Counted from the first letter of the stretch, positions 44,183 through 53,263 are shown. The stretch is 64,000 nucleotides of DNA from JAWLHU01 sp049325315 (GCA_049325315.1 JBMONB010000084.1:1-64000); one strand, 5' to 3'. The notes: a model not told the origin generated them from the sequence alone. Numbers and translations: made by a program.

Positions 44183-45295
44183 ATGGAAGCCTGGATCATT
44201 GATGCGTTGCGCACACCCACAGGAAAGAAGAAGGGGACGCTCTCCACCATCCACCCGACAGAGCTGGCGGCCGCTCCCCTCAAGGCGATCGTGGAGCGAA
44301 ACGGCGTGGACCCTATCGAGGTGGAAGATGTGATCATGGGCTGCGTCACCCCGATTGGCGAGCAGGGGTGGAATATCGGGCGGCAGGCGGCGCTGATCGC
44401 CGGCTTCCCCCTGGAGGTCTGCGGCGTTCAGCTGAACCGCATGTGCGGCTCCGGTCTGCAGGCGGTCAACTGGGCCGCGCAGGGGGTCATGTCGGGCGCC
44501 CACGACCTGATTATCGCTGCCGGCGTTGAGTCGATGACCCGCGTGCCCATGGGCTCCGACGGCGGGGACTTCTCCTCGGAGCTGACCGAGCGGTACAAGA
44601 TCATCCCCCAGCACCAGAGCGCCGAGATGATCGCCCGGCAGTGGGGCTTCTCCCGCAAGGATCTCGATGAGTACAGCCTGGAGAGCCACCGGCGGGCGAC
44701 CCGGGCGCAGGATGAGGGGCACTTTGCGAAGGAGATCTTCGCCTACGGCGGGCTGGAGGCCGATGAGACCGTCCGGCGGGACACCACCTACGAGAAGATC
44801 GCCTCGCTGCCGCCGCTCTTCGGACCCGATGGCATCATTCACGCCGGGAACTCCTCGCAGATCTGCGACGGGGCGGCGGCGGTCCTGGTGGCCTCCCCGG
44901 CCAAGGCGCGGGCGCTGGGGCTGAAGCCCCGGGCCCGGATCCGGGCGATGGCGATTCAGGGGGTCGACCCGACCTTAATGCTCCACGGCGTCATGCCGGT
45001 GACCGAGAAGGTCTTGCAGAAGGCCGGCCTCACGGTCCACGATATCGACCTCTTCGAGGTGAACGAGGCCTTCGCCTCGGTGCCCCTGGCCTGGATGAAG
45101 GACCTGAAGGTCCCCCATGAGAAGCTGAACGTCAACGGCGGGGCGATTGCACTCGGTCACCCCCTGGGGGCCTCGGGCGCACGAATCACGGCCACGCTCC
45201 TCTCGGAGATGGAACGGCGGGACGCCACCCTGGGCCTGGCGACCATGTGCATCGGCTTCGGCATGGCGATTGCCACGATCTTTGAGCGGGTCTAG
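44183..45295 (+). CDS. Acetyl-CoA acyltransferase (thiolase)
   Basis: 370 residues. Nucleophilic Cys in NRMCGSGLQAV, NEAFASVPLAW, the His in GGAIALGHPLGASG, and the second Cys in TMCIGFGMA. All four catalytic motifs of degradative thiolases are intact. It releases acetyl-CoA from 3-ketoacyl-CoA and completes the pathway set in this cluster. GGGGAGG precedes ATG. A terminator follows. Confidence 0.93.
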   Translation: MEAWIIDALRTPTGKKKGTLSTIHPTELAAAPLKAIVERNGVDPIEVEDVIMGCVTPIGEQGWNIGRQAALIAGFPLEVCGVQLNRMCGSGLQAVNWAAQGVMSGAHDLIIAAGVESMTRVPMGSDGGDFSSELTERYKIIPQHQSAEMIARQWGFSRKDLDEYSLESHRRATRAQDEGHFAKEIFAYGGLEADETVRRDTTYEKIASLPPLFGPDGIIHAGNSSQICDGAAAVLVASPAKARALGLKPRARIRAMAIQGVDPTLMLHGVMPVTEKVLQKAGLTVHDIDLFEVNEAFASVPLAWMKDLKVPHEKLNVNGGAIALGHPLGASGARITATLLSEMERRDATLGLATMCIGFGMAIATIFERV

Positions 45296-45329
45296 GCGGT
45301 ATGCTCCCGGGCAGGGCAGCCACAGACAA

Positions 45330-45359
45330 AGAGGCACAGGGCGCTGACCCTGTGCCTCT
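45330..45359. terminator. Terminator between thiolase and the convergent gene
   Basis: A 12-bp perfect stem AGAGGCACAGGG / CCCTGTGCCTCT with a 6-base loop. Confidence 0.8.
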
Positions 45360-45371
45360 CTCTATAGGCGC

Positions 45372-45965
45372 CTAATCGCCGGCCTTCTCGCCCTGCTCCG
45401 GCTGCTTCTGGTCCTTCCGTTCCTTCTGCTTGTCGGCGCTCGAGGCCTTCTCGCCACCAGAGGAAGAAGACCCAGCCTTGGCGACTGCCCCCGTGCCAAT
45501 CTCAGCGAACCTGGGCTCACTGAGGTGGAGTCGCACCCCTACAATCTCGTTTAGGACATAGGTTGATACCGGAATGTGGGCACGAAAACCACGGGGAGTC
45601 TTCAGGGGGCGAACCTTCAGCAGCCGTTCGAGGTAGAGCCTGACCTTGGTCTCGGAGACCCAGCGGGTGGTGATCGAGGACTCGTCGGGCTCATTTGACG
45701 CCAGCAGAATCACGTCTCCCGGGAACTCCGCCACCGTGTGGGTGTTAAAGATCTGCGGGTTCTCACTGCCTCCGGATTCCACGGAGACGTTCTTGATCAG
45801 TTTCGCTGCAAGGGCAGAACTCTCGGCTGTGTAGCTGTCCCACTCGATGACCAGCTCCTCACCGAGCATGTGGCGGCGGCGGGTGCTGACGTGCGCGAGG
45901 TTCAGTTTTTGAAGCTGGGGACCCTGGCCGCCGGTCTTCGAGCGCGGCCCTCTCTCAGTCGCCAT
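45372..45965 (-). CDS. Unknown protein with charged low-complexity tail
   Basis: 197 residues. A basic N-terminus (about 1-35) is followed by a mixed alpha/beta middle (36-150) and a tail of Ser, Gly, Lys, Glu and Gln (about 160-197, EKASSADKQKERKDQKQPEQ). No signal peptide. No family recognised. GGAAGGATG lies upstream of ATG 45965, and a TATGATA-like -10 is visible just above it. Confidence 0.65.
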   Translation of the reverse strand: MATERGPRSKTGGQGPQLQKLNLAHVSTRRRHMLGEELVIEWDSYTAESSALAAKLIKNVSVESGGSENPQIFNTHTVAEFPGDVILLASNEPDESSITTRWVSETKVRLYLERLLKVRPLKTPRGFRAHIPVSTYVLNEIVGVRLHLSEPRFAEIGTGAVAKAGSSSSGGEKASSADKQKERKDQKQPEQGEKAGD

Positions 45966-46089
45966 GTATCGCCATCCTTCCTGAAACTGGATGCCTCTAT
46001 CATAGCATGGAAATAAAACCCTGGGAAGGGCTATTTTGGTTTCTTTCGATTGGTTCGGTCACCGGATCGATACAGGAAACGAGGAAAGG

Positions 46090-46429
46090 CGTACCCCACC
46101 GGGGGAGGCCTTCCGGCGGAGGCGACGGGAAGGGGTGGCCGGGCGGGAGGGTCTTCCGTCGAGGCGGGGGGAGGCGGCGGCCGGGTGGGAGGGTCTTTCG
46201 GCGAGGCGGTGGGGAGGCGGTGGCCGGGTGGGAGGGTCTTCCGGCGAGGCGGGGGGGAAGCGGTGGCCGGGTGGGAGGGTCTTCCGGCGAGGCGGGGGGG
46301 GGAAGCGGTGGTCAGGCGGAAGGAGTTCCAGGGGAGGGCGGGGGAGTCGGTACCCAGGTGGGGGGGCCTTCCGCTGAGTGTTGACGAAGCGGTACCCAAG
46401 TAGGAGGGTATTCCGGAGAAGGTCGGGGC
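46090..46429. repeat. Purine-rich minisatellite, about 43-bp units, about 8 copies
   Basis: The typical unit reads GGTGGCCGGGTGGGAGGGTC then TTCCGGCGAGGCGGGGGGAAGC. Central copies are nearly identical; the outer ones (from 46090 and up to 46429) are more diverged, and the last two carry GGTACCCA in place of GGTGGCCG. Unit length varies by one or two G residues, so frames shift between copies and the array is not likely to be coding. It occupies most of the 568-bp gap between 45966 and 46533. Confidence 0.85.
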
Positions 46430-46533
46430 AATCTTGGCGATGCTGCTCTCCTACACGGCACGACTGGGTCGCTCCTCCCCTCCTGCGCATACCATAATCT
46501 AGACACCACAAAGTACGTTAGGGAGTTGAGGAT

Positions 46534-47064
46534 GTGCCCGCCCGAGGTCACTGCCCCCCGAATACCTTTCCCCATGTGGTCTCCCCAGGGGATACGATGT
46601 ACGGCCTCGCCACCCGGTTCAACACAACGGTCGCGGCGATCATGTCGGCGAACCCGATGGTCCGGCCTGAGTTCCTGCAGGTCGGGCAGGTGCTCTGCAT
46701 CCCCCGGCAGCCAGTCTACCCCGCCTGCCCCGAGGGCAACTACTATGCGCTCCGCCCCGGCGACACCCTGTGGGCCATCGCCCGATTCTACAATATCTCC
46801 CTCGATGACCTGCTGGAGGCCAACCCCGGCATCAACCCGTATGGGCTGCAGGTGGGGCAGGTAATCTGCATCCCCGTGGCAACCCCGCCGGTCCGGGCGT
46901 GCCCGGAGGGCGCCGACCGGTACGTGATCAAGCCGGGTGATACCTTCTTCACCATCGCCCGGAGGCGCAACATCAGCGTAGACGCGCTGCTGCGGGCCAA
47001 TCCCAACGTCAATCCGGACGCCCTCCTGGTCGGCCAGACGATCTGCGTGCCGGTTGGAGACTAG
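46534..47064 (+). CDS. Triple LysM-domain protein
   Basis: 176 residues with three LysM repeats at about 13-58, 68-113 and 126-173. Each begins with a Cys-Pro (HCPPNT, ACPEGNYY, ACPEGADRY) and has the GDT..IA core (SPGDTMYGLA, RPGDTLWAIA, KPGDTFFTIA). No signal peptide is visible. In spore-formers such proteins often bind cortex or coat peptidoglycan. Start GTG 46534 is 8 bases after AGGGAG. CATACCATA, similar to sporulation -10 elements, lies about 40 bases upstream. Confidence 0.88.
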   Translation: MPARGHCPPNTFPHVVSPGDTMYGLATRFNTTVAAIMSANPMVRPEFLQVGQVLCIPRQPVYPACPEGNYYALRPGDTLWAIARFYNISLDDLLEANPGINPYGLQVGQVICIPVATPPVRACPEGADRYVIKPGDTFFTIARRRNISVDALLRANPNVNPDALLVGQTICVPVGD

Positions 47065-47083
47065 GCCGAGCCGGCCATACAGG

Positions 47084-47117
47084 AAGGGGCCCTCGCTTCC
47101 CCGGCGAGGCGCCCCTT
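47084..47117. terminator. Terminator between convergent LysM and GNAT genes
   Basis: AAGGGG and CCTCGC pair with GCGAGG and CCCCTT, leaving a small bulge, followed by TTTT. Confidence 0.75.
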
Positions 47118-47125
47118 TTCCATCG

Positions 47126-47605
47126 TTAGAGCGAGCGTACCAGACGCCGCTTTCGGGTTATGTAGCCGAGACCGGCGTAGAAGTCCAGAGGGCCCTCGGG
47201 GAACTCCCAGGTCTCCGTCTCCACCGCCGTAGCCCCCCGCCCCCGTGCCCACCGGTGGGCCTCCTCCATGAGCAGCCGGCCCAGACCGAGCCTCCGCTGA
47301 GATTCCGACACCGCCAGGCTCTGCAGCAAGGCGTACCGTCGCTGGACCACCGCCGGGCTGGGGTCTGTCTCCTTGATGTAGATCTCCGCAAAACCCACGA
47401 CCTGGTCATCTAAGCTAGCGACGAAGATGGCGCAGCGCTCATCTTCCAGCAGGCGACCCACCGACCGGATCAACTCCTCATCGGGGTCGCCCACGGGTTG
47501 GAGATGGGTGGGAACACCCCGGGCATGGAAGTTATGGAACTCGACGAAGAGCCGGGCGAGTGGTTCGATGTCAGCGGCCTCGGCAGGGCGAATGACGGGA
47601 TTCAC
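47126..47605 (-). CDS. GNAT-family N-acetyltransferase
   Basis: 159 residues. Motif A, LQSLAVSESQRRLGLGRLLMEEAHRWA, carries the R/Q-x-x-G-x-G/A acetyl-CoA loop. FYAGLGY near the end is the usual motif B. The substrate is not predictable. GTG start with AAAGGGG upstream. Confidence 0.9.
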   Translation of the reverse strand: MNPVIRPAEAADIEPLARLFVEFHNFHARGVPTHLQPVGDPDEELIRSVGRLLEDERCAIFVASLDDQVVGFAEIYIKETDPSPAVVQRRYALLQSLAVSESQRRLGLGRLLMEEAHRWARGRGATAVETETWEFPEGPLDFYAGLGYITRKRRLVRSL

Positions 47606-47861
47606 AGCAGGTTCCCCTTTCAGGACAGGGTAATGGCTACCTGGGGCGGGAAGCCTATGCGGAACCGGCTCCCCTTACCGGACGCACTTTTCGCAGGCAA
47701 TCTGACCACCGTGCGCCGCCACGGCCCGGGGGCAATAGGGCCGTAACCCCGCGGATCATGCACCATCTGTATAGACGGAGGCCAGTCTGGTAGAGTTCTT
47801 CAGGCGGTCTTTGTATAAGGAGGGCAGGAGTTCGGCAGGGAATAGCCGAACCCTTCTACCT

Positions 47862-49484
47862 ATGGGGAAGTATACCTTTTCTTACGACTGGTCGCCCCGG
47901 GTAGAGGGGCTGACCCGCTGGCTGGTGGAGATTCCGAGCGTGGTTGGGACGGAGGGCGAGGTAACCCTTGCCCGGAACCTGTACGATCTGTTAGCGAGCT
48001 GGCCGTACTATCAGCAGCATCCCGAGCACCTGCGCCTGGCAAGGACCCACGATGACGGACGGGAGCGGTACAATGTCATCGCCCTTGTGCGCGGCCAGAG
48101 GGCGCCTGCCACTGGTGCCCCGGCCATTTTGATGATGGGCCACTTCGACACGGTCGATGTACACGACTACGGCCCGCTGTTGCACCTGGCCTGCCGGCCC
48201 GACCAGCTGGCGCAGGCCACGCTGGCGCCGGAGGAGTACATGGTCGGCCGCGGCAGCCTCGACATGAAGAGCGGCGACGCTGCGCACCTGGCGGTGTTGG
48301 AGCGCTTTGCCAACGGGGAGGGGCCACAGGAGCTCTGCCTGGTGCTGGCGCTCTCGCCCGACGAGGAGGACAGCTCCCGCGGCATCCTCTCGGTGGTGAT
48401 CGACCTGCCCGACCTGGCCCGCGAGTGGGGCCTGGACCTGACCGCCGCCATCAACACCGACTACACGTCGGCCCGCTACCCGGGTGATACTGCCCGGTAC
48501 ATTTATGCGGGCACCATTGGCAAGCTCTTGCCCTCGCTCTTCGTCGCGGGGCTTGAGACCCATGCCGGCCAGCCCTTCGGCGGCTTCGACCCCAACTGGC
48601 TGGTCTCCGAGGTGACCTGCCGGGTCGACTACAACCCGGACCTCTGTGAGACAGAGTACGGCGAGGTGACCCCGCCGCCGGTCTCGCTGAAGCTGATGGA
48701 CCTGAAGGAGGCCTACAGCGTTCAGACCCCGCTCTACAGCTGGGCCTACTTTAACTGGTTTACCTTCCGCAAGTCGCCCGCCGACGTCATGGAGACCTTC
48801 CGGAACCTGGTGGCCGATGCCTTCGCCCACCTGCACGCCGAGTTCTCGGACCGGGCAGACCGGCACGCTGCCCTGGGCGGTACCCGCTCGCCGCTCACCG
48901 ACTGGATGCCCCAGGTCTACACCTACGCCGAACTGGTGGCCAAGGTGGAGGAGCGTGTCGGCCCCGGCTACCTGACGCTGGTCTCCGACCGGATCCTGAA
49001 GGAGCCCGACACCGACCTGCGCCGCTACTCCCGGCGAATGACCGAGGAGCTGTGGCGGGTCTCGGGCCTGAAGGGGCCGGCGGCGGTGGTGGGCTACGCC
49101 CAGATCTACAGCGCCCCCATGGCCATGGAGCCCGACGCCCCGCTGACCGAGGCCACCCGGCAGGCGGCAGATGCGGTAGCAGCGGCCACAGGCCTGGACA
49201 TTCAGGTGCGCTCCTTCTTCCCGTACATCTCCGACATGTCCTTCCTCGGCTTCCCCGACGGGCCGGAGGGGCTGGCGGCGCTGCGGGAGAACAGCCCGGG
49301 CTGGGGCACCCTCTACCGGGTTGACCACGAGGCGCTGGCCCGCCTCTCCCTGCCGGTGGTCAACATCGGCCCCTATGGGGAGGGCGCCCACACCCGGCAC
49401 GAGCGGGTGGAGCGGGACTACTCCTTCGCCGTGGTACCGGAATTGATCTGGCGGACCCTGCACGGCCTCGCCCCCCGTTCGTAA
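47862..49484 (+). CDS. RocB-like M20 peptidase
   Basis: 540 residues from ATG 47862. The frame is open back to TTG 47811, but neither start has a well-spaced ribosome site (AAGGAGGG at 47817 points to no start codon). M20 ligands: MMGHFDTVDV, GRGSLDMKSGDA, SPDEEDSSRG, INTDYTS, and late HTRHERVE. Length and the N-terminal EIPSVVGTEGE match RocB of the Bacillus arginine utilisation genes, which is an M20 member of unclear activity. Arginine-degradation partners are not adjacent. Confidence 0.85.
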   Translation: MGKYTFSYDWSPRVEGLTRWLVEIPSVVGTEGEVTLARNLYDLLASWPYYQQHPEHLRLARTHDDGRERYNVIALVRGQRAPATGAPAILMMGHFDTVDVHDYGPLLHLACRPDQLAQATLAPEEYMVGRGSLDMKSGDAAHLAVLERFANGEGPQELCLVLALSPDEEDSSRGILSVVIDLPDLAREWGLDLTAAINTDYTSARYPGDTARYIYAGTIGKLLPSLFVAGLETHAGQPFGGFDPNWLVSEVTCRVDYNPDLCETEYGEVTPPPVSLKLMDLKEAYSVQTPLYSWAYFNWFTFRKSPADVMETFRNLVADAFAHLHAEFSDRADRHAALGGTRSPLTDWMPQVYTYAELVAKVEERVGPGYLTLVSDRILKEPDTDLRRYSRRMTEELWRVSGLKGPAAVVGYAQIYSAPMAMEPDAPLTEATRQAADAVAAATGLDIQVRSFFPYISDMSFLGFPDGPEGLAALRENSPGWGTLYRVDHEALARLSLPVVNIGPYGEGAHTRHERVERDYSFAVVPELIWRTLHGLAPRS

Positions 49485-49490
49485 CAGCTG

Positions 49491-49520
49491 AAGGCGGCGC
49501 ACAACGCGGTGCGCCGCCTT
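49491..49520 (+). terminator. Terminator after the RocB-like gene
   Basis: A 12-bp perfect stem AAGGCGGCGCAC / GTGCGCCGCCTT and a short CTTC tail. Confidence 0.75.
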
Positions 49521-49677
49521 CTTCGCGCCTTGCCCCTCCATTCCGAAAAACGCCCGGGCGTCCTCCGGGGTTCGCGGGTGAACATCCAACTGCACCCTGG
49601 GTGTTCCTGGGGCAGGACGGGCTCTGCCCCTAACCTGGATGAATGTCGGACAGAAGAAGAACGGAAGATTGAAAGGC

Positions 49678-49705
49678 TTGACAACTCAAAATCGGAGAAT
49701 ACCAT
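49678..49705 (+). promoter_or_regulatory. Sigma-A-like promoter
   Basis: TTGACA (49678-49683), a 16-base spacer, and TACCAT (49700-49705), about 120 bases before the 49826 gene. The rest of the 341-bp gap (49485-49825) shows no convincing gene. Confidence 0.5.
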
Positions 49706-49825
49706 GAGACCAAGGTGAGCGACATCGTGGCGGCGGTCGGGCTGAGCTGCTGCGCTATCTGCCCGACTCGTTGAGGGATCCGATCATTCGCCGCCTTGCC
49801 TGAGGCGAGCCAGAGGAGGGAGCCT

Positions 49826-50335
49826 GTGAAAAGGCTGAACCTGCTCCACCACCTGGTCTCCGTGCTTCGTTTCCTGGTCTTCCTGCTGACCGGGCGGCTT
49901 GGCTTCCCGCGGGAGCGGCGGGGGCGGGTGGTCTGCCTGGGCGATGGCACCCGCTGGGTCATCTTCCGGGAGGCGGTGATCCAACGCCCCACCACCCCGG
50001 GGGCTACCTTCCTGGTCCGCTTCCACGTGGCGAATATGACAGCAGAGCAGAATATCCGTTTCTCCCGGATCCCGATCCCCTTCTTTGTGGGGCTGCCGGG
50101 CTTTCGGTCGAAGTTCTGGATGTACAGCCCCGAGACCGGCGACTTCGCCGGGCTCTACGAGTGGGAGCGGGTGGCAGATGCCGAGGCGTATGGAGCATCT
50201 TTCCCCGTCACCTTCATGACCCGGCGCTCGGCGCCGGGGTCGGTCTCCTACCGAGTCCTCCCCATGAGCCGGGAGGAGGCCCGGGCCGCCGGGGAGTGGG
50301 ACTGGGAGTCGCCGGAGAGCGCCGTGACCGCATGA
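49826..50335 (+). CDS. Unknown protein
   Basis: 169 residues from GTG 49826 (GGAGGGAG upstream). An N-terminal hydrophobic stretch, LRFLVFLLTG, may anchor it. The rest is a compact domain with many aromatic residues (FWMYSPETGDFAGLYEWERV) and a late SFPVTFMTRRSAPGSVSY. The pattern is faintly like dimeric alpha/beta-barrel monooxygenases (YdhR-like), but I would not assign that. Followed at once by a terminator. Confidence 0.6.
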   Translation: MKRLNLLHHLVSVLRFLVFLLTGRLGFPRERRGRVVCLGDGTRWVIFREAVIQRPTTPGATFLVRFHVANMTAEQNIRFSRIPIPFFVGLPGFRSKFWMYSPETGDFAGLYEWERVADAEAYGASFPVTFMTRRSAPGSVSYRVLPMSREEARAAGEWDWESPESAVTA

Positions 50336-50337
50336 AG

Positions 50338-50366
50338 AGAGCCCCGCGCGACCGGCGCGGGGCTCT
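50338..50366. terminator. Bidirectional terminator
   Basis: A 12-bp perfect stem AGAGCCCCGCGC / GCGCGGGGCTCT between convergent genes. Confidence 0.8.
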
Positions 50367-50370
50367 GCGT

Positions 50371-50946
50371 CTACATCACCACGTTAGGGGAGGTCTGCTC
50401 GGGCACCAGGTTGTACATGCCGGCCAGGGTCTGAATCGCCACCTGGGGCGCCGGCTGGAGCGGGTACCAGCCCTTCTTCGCCATGTACTGCCAGCAGTCG
50501 TAGGCGTGGCGGGCCGACATGCGGAAGGCGTCCTCCAGGAACTGGCGCAGGTCAGGGTGGGACATCTCCATGGTGGCCCAGGCATACTCCCGGCCCGCCC
50601 GCTTCAGGTTGAGCAGGTAGGCGGTCGCAATCTCTCGGTCGTTCAGGGTCTGGGCGTTGGTCCGGGGCGTCACCGGCGGGGCAGGCGGGGCGGGGGACTG
50701 GGCGAAGTTCTCCATGTTCGAATTCAGGTCGGGCACCGGGAAGGGCGCCCGGGAGCCCTCGGTCTCCTGGAGGTACTCCACCTTCTTGTTGTAGTCCCGA
50801 ATGTGGTACGGGTAATGGCGCATCAGCATCGCCTTCAGTTCGGGGTCCTGGGCCTGGTTGATGAAGAGGCCCATGTTGGTGATGGAGTTGACGCAGCTGA
50901 GCGTCAGCTCGTTGAGGTCGTGCAGCTCGTGGGCGGCAAGGCGCAT
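50371..50946 (-). CDS. CotF-type spore coat protein
   Basis: 191 residues. The C-terminal half is a Coat_F domain: LNDREIATAYLLNLKRAGR, ATMEMSHPDLRQFL, and SARHAYDCWQYMAKKGWYP. The N-terminal half is a second, diverged helical copy (HELHDLNELTLSC and later YNKKVEYL), joined by a Pro-rich linker (about 85-97). Members coat the endospore. This is the clearest sign that the organism sporulates. AGGAGGATG precedes ATG. Confidence 0.9.
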   Translation of the reverse strand: MRLAAHELHDLNELTLSCVNSITNMGLFINQAQDPELKAMLMRHYPYHIRDYNKKVEYLQETEGSRAPFPVPDLNSNMENFAQSPAPPAPPVTPRTNAQTLNDREIATAYLLNLKRAGREYAWATMEMSHPDLRQFLEDAFRMSARHAYDCWQYMAKKGWYPLQPAPQVAIQTLAGMYNLVPEQTSPNVVM

Positions 50947-51004
50947 CGGCTCATCCTCCTGTCCGCATTGATCCGGAGGATAGTCTGCCGATCATCCCTG
51001 CCGC

Positions 51005-52345
51005 TCATTCTTCTGCCGGGGAGACCTTTCCGGTCGCCCGATCGACCATCCAGTGGGAATCGAACCGGACCCGGTGCGGCTGGTTCTCGCCCACCGAGAT
51101 GTAGAAGCGCTCATCGGTCTGGCGCATCAGCACTGCCACGAAGAGTGAGCCGAGCATCTCCCTGGCCTCCCGGACCTCGGGGTGCGCCATGACCGCGTGG
51201 AAGGCGGCCCGCGAGGAGTTGATCGGCGGCAGCACCTTGCCCTTCAGGTCGTAGCGGTCGGTATGGCGATAGACGGCGGTGAGGGAGTCGGGCTGGAACT
51301 GGCGGACGATCTCGTTGGTGATCGCGGCGCCGGCATCGATCCGGTACCCGGCCAGAATCTTGTCGCCCTCGACCCGGGGCGTCGCAGCGGAGCGGAGGTG
51401 ATCGCTGACCGGCGGGAGGAAGCCTTCCCGGTTTCCGGTGAAGACCACCTGCTGCAGCCTGCCCTTCGCCAGCACGAAGAGGTACCACTCCCGGGAGCCA
51501 GAGATACCGGCGCCGGCATCGCGCCCCTCCAGGAAGATGCCGGTCAGCCCGCCGGGCAGTTCCACCCTGGCAGCGCGTCGCCCGGGCACGGGGCCCTGCT
51601 CGCCGGTGGCGAGCCGCTGGGTCTCGCCCGAGGCGTGGGTGACGTAGACCTCGTTCCAGCCGGACCGGCTGGTGAGGCAGAGGGTGAGCTGCTCGTCGGC
51701 GTAGAGCGGATCGCAGGGGCCTGTCAGCTTGGCGGCGCTGTACTGGAGGGGGGCGATGCGCGTCTCCTCGACGGCAATCGCCTCGCGCCCCGCCTCGAGA
51801 CGGCTCGCCTCGGTGATGGCGTGCCGGGCCAGGGCGTACCGGCCCTGGGCGACATAGGCCTCGGCCAGAGCCAGATGCGGCTCAAAGCGGTCGGGCTGGA
51901 GGAGGCTTGACTCCCGCAGGTCGTTTACGGCGCTGGCGTAGTTCTTGAGCTGCAGGCGGGCTATCCCCCGGTTGTAGAAGGCGGGGCCATGCTCAGGTTC
52001 GAGCGCAAGCGCCCGGTTGGCGGCGTCGATCGCCTCCTGCCAGCGCCCGGCCAGCAGGTAGGTGTAGGCCAGGTCGTTCCAGTTGTCGGCGGCGGGGCTC
52101 TGGGCGATCAGCCGCTCCCAGTGGGCGATCGCCTCGGGCCAGGCCGCCTGGCGCATGGCGGCCAGCGCCGCCTCCCGGTGGTCGGTGGCCGGGGGCTGGG
52201 GCTCCGGTGGCTTCTGGGCGGGCGGCTGTGCGGCAGGGGTCTCCTCGGCCGCAGGCGGGGGAGCCGGCGTCTCAGACGGGCGTGCGCAGGCGGTCAGGAG
52301 GAATAGAGCGGCGACGAGACCGGCGGTCAGGGGGGAGCGGTACAC
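51005..52345 (-). CDS. TPR-repeat lipoprotein
   Basis: 446 residues. Signal peptide with lipobox LTAC near residue 20, then a Pro/Ala/Glu-rich spacer (about 22-55). Three to four TPR motifs follow (about 57-190; AFYNRGIARLQLKNYASAV is one). The C-terminal half (about 200-446) is a mixed beta-rich domain without a recognised family. Attached to the outer face of the membrane. GTG start after GGAGGAG. Confidence 0.8.
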   Translation of the reverse strand: MYRSPLTAGLVAALFLLTACARPSETPAPPPAAEETPAAQPPAQKPPEPQPPATDHREAALAAMRQAAWPEAIAHWERLIAQSPAADNWNDLAYTYLLAGRWQEAIDAANRALALEPEHGPAFYNRGIARLQLKNYASAVNDLRESSLLQPDRFEPHLALAEAYVAQGRYALARHAITEASRLEAGREAIAVEETRIAPLQYSAAKLTGPCDPLYADEQLTLCLTSRSGWNEVYVTHASGETQRLATGEQGPVPGRRAARVELPGGLTGIFLEGRDAGAGISGSREWYLFVLAKGRLQQVVFTGNREGFLPPVSDHLRSAATPRVEGDKILAGYRIDAGAAITNEIVRQFQPDSLTAVYRHTDRYDLKGKVLPPINSSRAAFHAVMAHPEVREAREMLGSLFVAVLMRQTDERFYISVGENQPHRVRFDSHWMVDRATGKVSPAEE

Positions 52346-52374
52346 GGGTTGTCTCCTCCTTCCGAGTGCGGTTC

Positions 52375-52677
52375 TCAGTCGCCGAAGCCCATGTGGTTGT
52401 TGCCCCGGTGCGAAAGGTGGAGGGTGCGAATCTCGTAGCGCTCCAGCCCGGAGGCGACAAAGGGGTCTGCCTCGGCCGTGGCCCGCGCCGCCTCCAGCGA
52501 CTCCGCCCGGATTACCGCCATACCGCCCCCGCCGTCCTCGAAGGGGCCACAGAGCAATAGGCGGCCGGCATCTTCCAGCCGCTTCAGGTGGGCGACATGG
52601 GCCCGAATCAGCTCTTCGGACAGTTTCGTCCCCTCGGGCTTGGTCAGCACGATCACGTAGCAGATGTCGCTCTCCAC
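52375..52677 (-). CDS. YciI-like protein
   Basis: 100 residues from GTG 52677, with AAGGAGG upstream. The dimeric alpha/beta-barrel YciI family is indicated by the AHVAHLKRLEDAGRLLLCGP pattern, FEDGGGGMAVIRA and the C-terminal DPFVASGLERYEIRTL. Members have a His-Asp pair of unclear activity. It starts 2 bases after the flavin-reductase gene stop, so the two are one operon. Confidence 0.85.
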   Translation of the reverse strand: MESDICYVIVLTKPEGTKLSEELIRAHVAHLKRLEDAGRLLLCGPFEDGGGGMAVIRAESLEAARATAEADPFVASGLERYEIRTLHLSHRGNNHMGFGD

Positions 52678-52679
52678 GG

Positions 52680-53237
52680 TCAGGCCTCCTTCTCCTTCCG
52701 GGTCAGTGCATGGGAGCGCTCCAGGACACCGAAGGTGCCGGGCGCCAGGTAGAAAATGGGGCGCAGGTGGGTGCAGGGGTCCGGGCTCTCCAGCGCTGCG
52801 GCGTCGACGGAGGTGCAGAGGGTCTCGACAAAGAGGACGCACTCGTCGCCGTACCATTTGACCGACTCCAGGCGCCCCTCGATGTGAATGCGGCACTCGG
52901 CGATCCGCGGCGGGCGCACCTGCAAGGCGGGCAGCGGGGTGAAGCCGCGTGCCTCCAGCTCGTTGGGCCCGGGCTCCCGGTAGAGGTGGGCGTCCCAGAC
53001 CTGGTGAACCAGGTCGTCGGCCGGGAAGTTGAGGACACACTCCCCGTTGGCCAGCAGGTTTTGGGCGGTGTGGTGATCCCGGTGGCAGCCGATCACCAGC
53101 AGGTTCCGGGTCACCCCGCTGATCCAGCTCTTCGGGGCGACGTTGGCGTGGCCGTTCCCATTCACGGTCGTGACCAGGGCAATGGGGCCCGGGAGGACTC
53201 CCGCGATCTCTTCGGAACCAATCAGCCGCTTTTCCAT
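52680..53237 (-). CDS. Flavin-reductase-like FMN-binding protein
   Basis: 185 residues. The split-barrel flavin reductase fold is indicated by PGPIALVTTVNGNGHANVAP, SWISGVTRNLLVIG and the NGECVLNFP segment. The family binds FMN and reduces it or other small substrates with NAD(P)H. GAAAAGCGG-type start region, ATG 53237. Coupled to the YciI-like gene downstream. Confidence 0.85.
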   Translation of the reverse strand: MEKRLIGSEEIAGVLPGPIALVTTVNGNGHANVAPKSWISGVTRNLLVIGCHRDHHTAQNLLANGECVLNFPADDLVHQVWDAHLYREPGPNELEARGFTPLPALQVRPPRIAECRIHIEGRLESVKWYGDECVLFVETLCTSVDAAALESPDPCTHLRPIFYLAPGTFGVLERSHALTRKEKEA

Positions 53238-53263
53238 GGGTGCACCAGCCTTACGCGATTTTG

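Noticed and set aside
46007..46511. Gly/Arg-rich and Pro-rich open frames over the 43-bp array
   Set aside because: Frames are open on both strands because of composition, and units change length by one or two bases.
49715..49774. A 19-codon ORF with a Cys-Cys pair
   Set aside because: No properly spaced ribosome site, and the length is within chance expectation.
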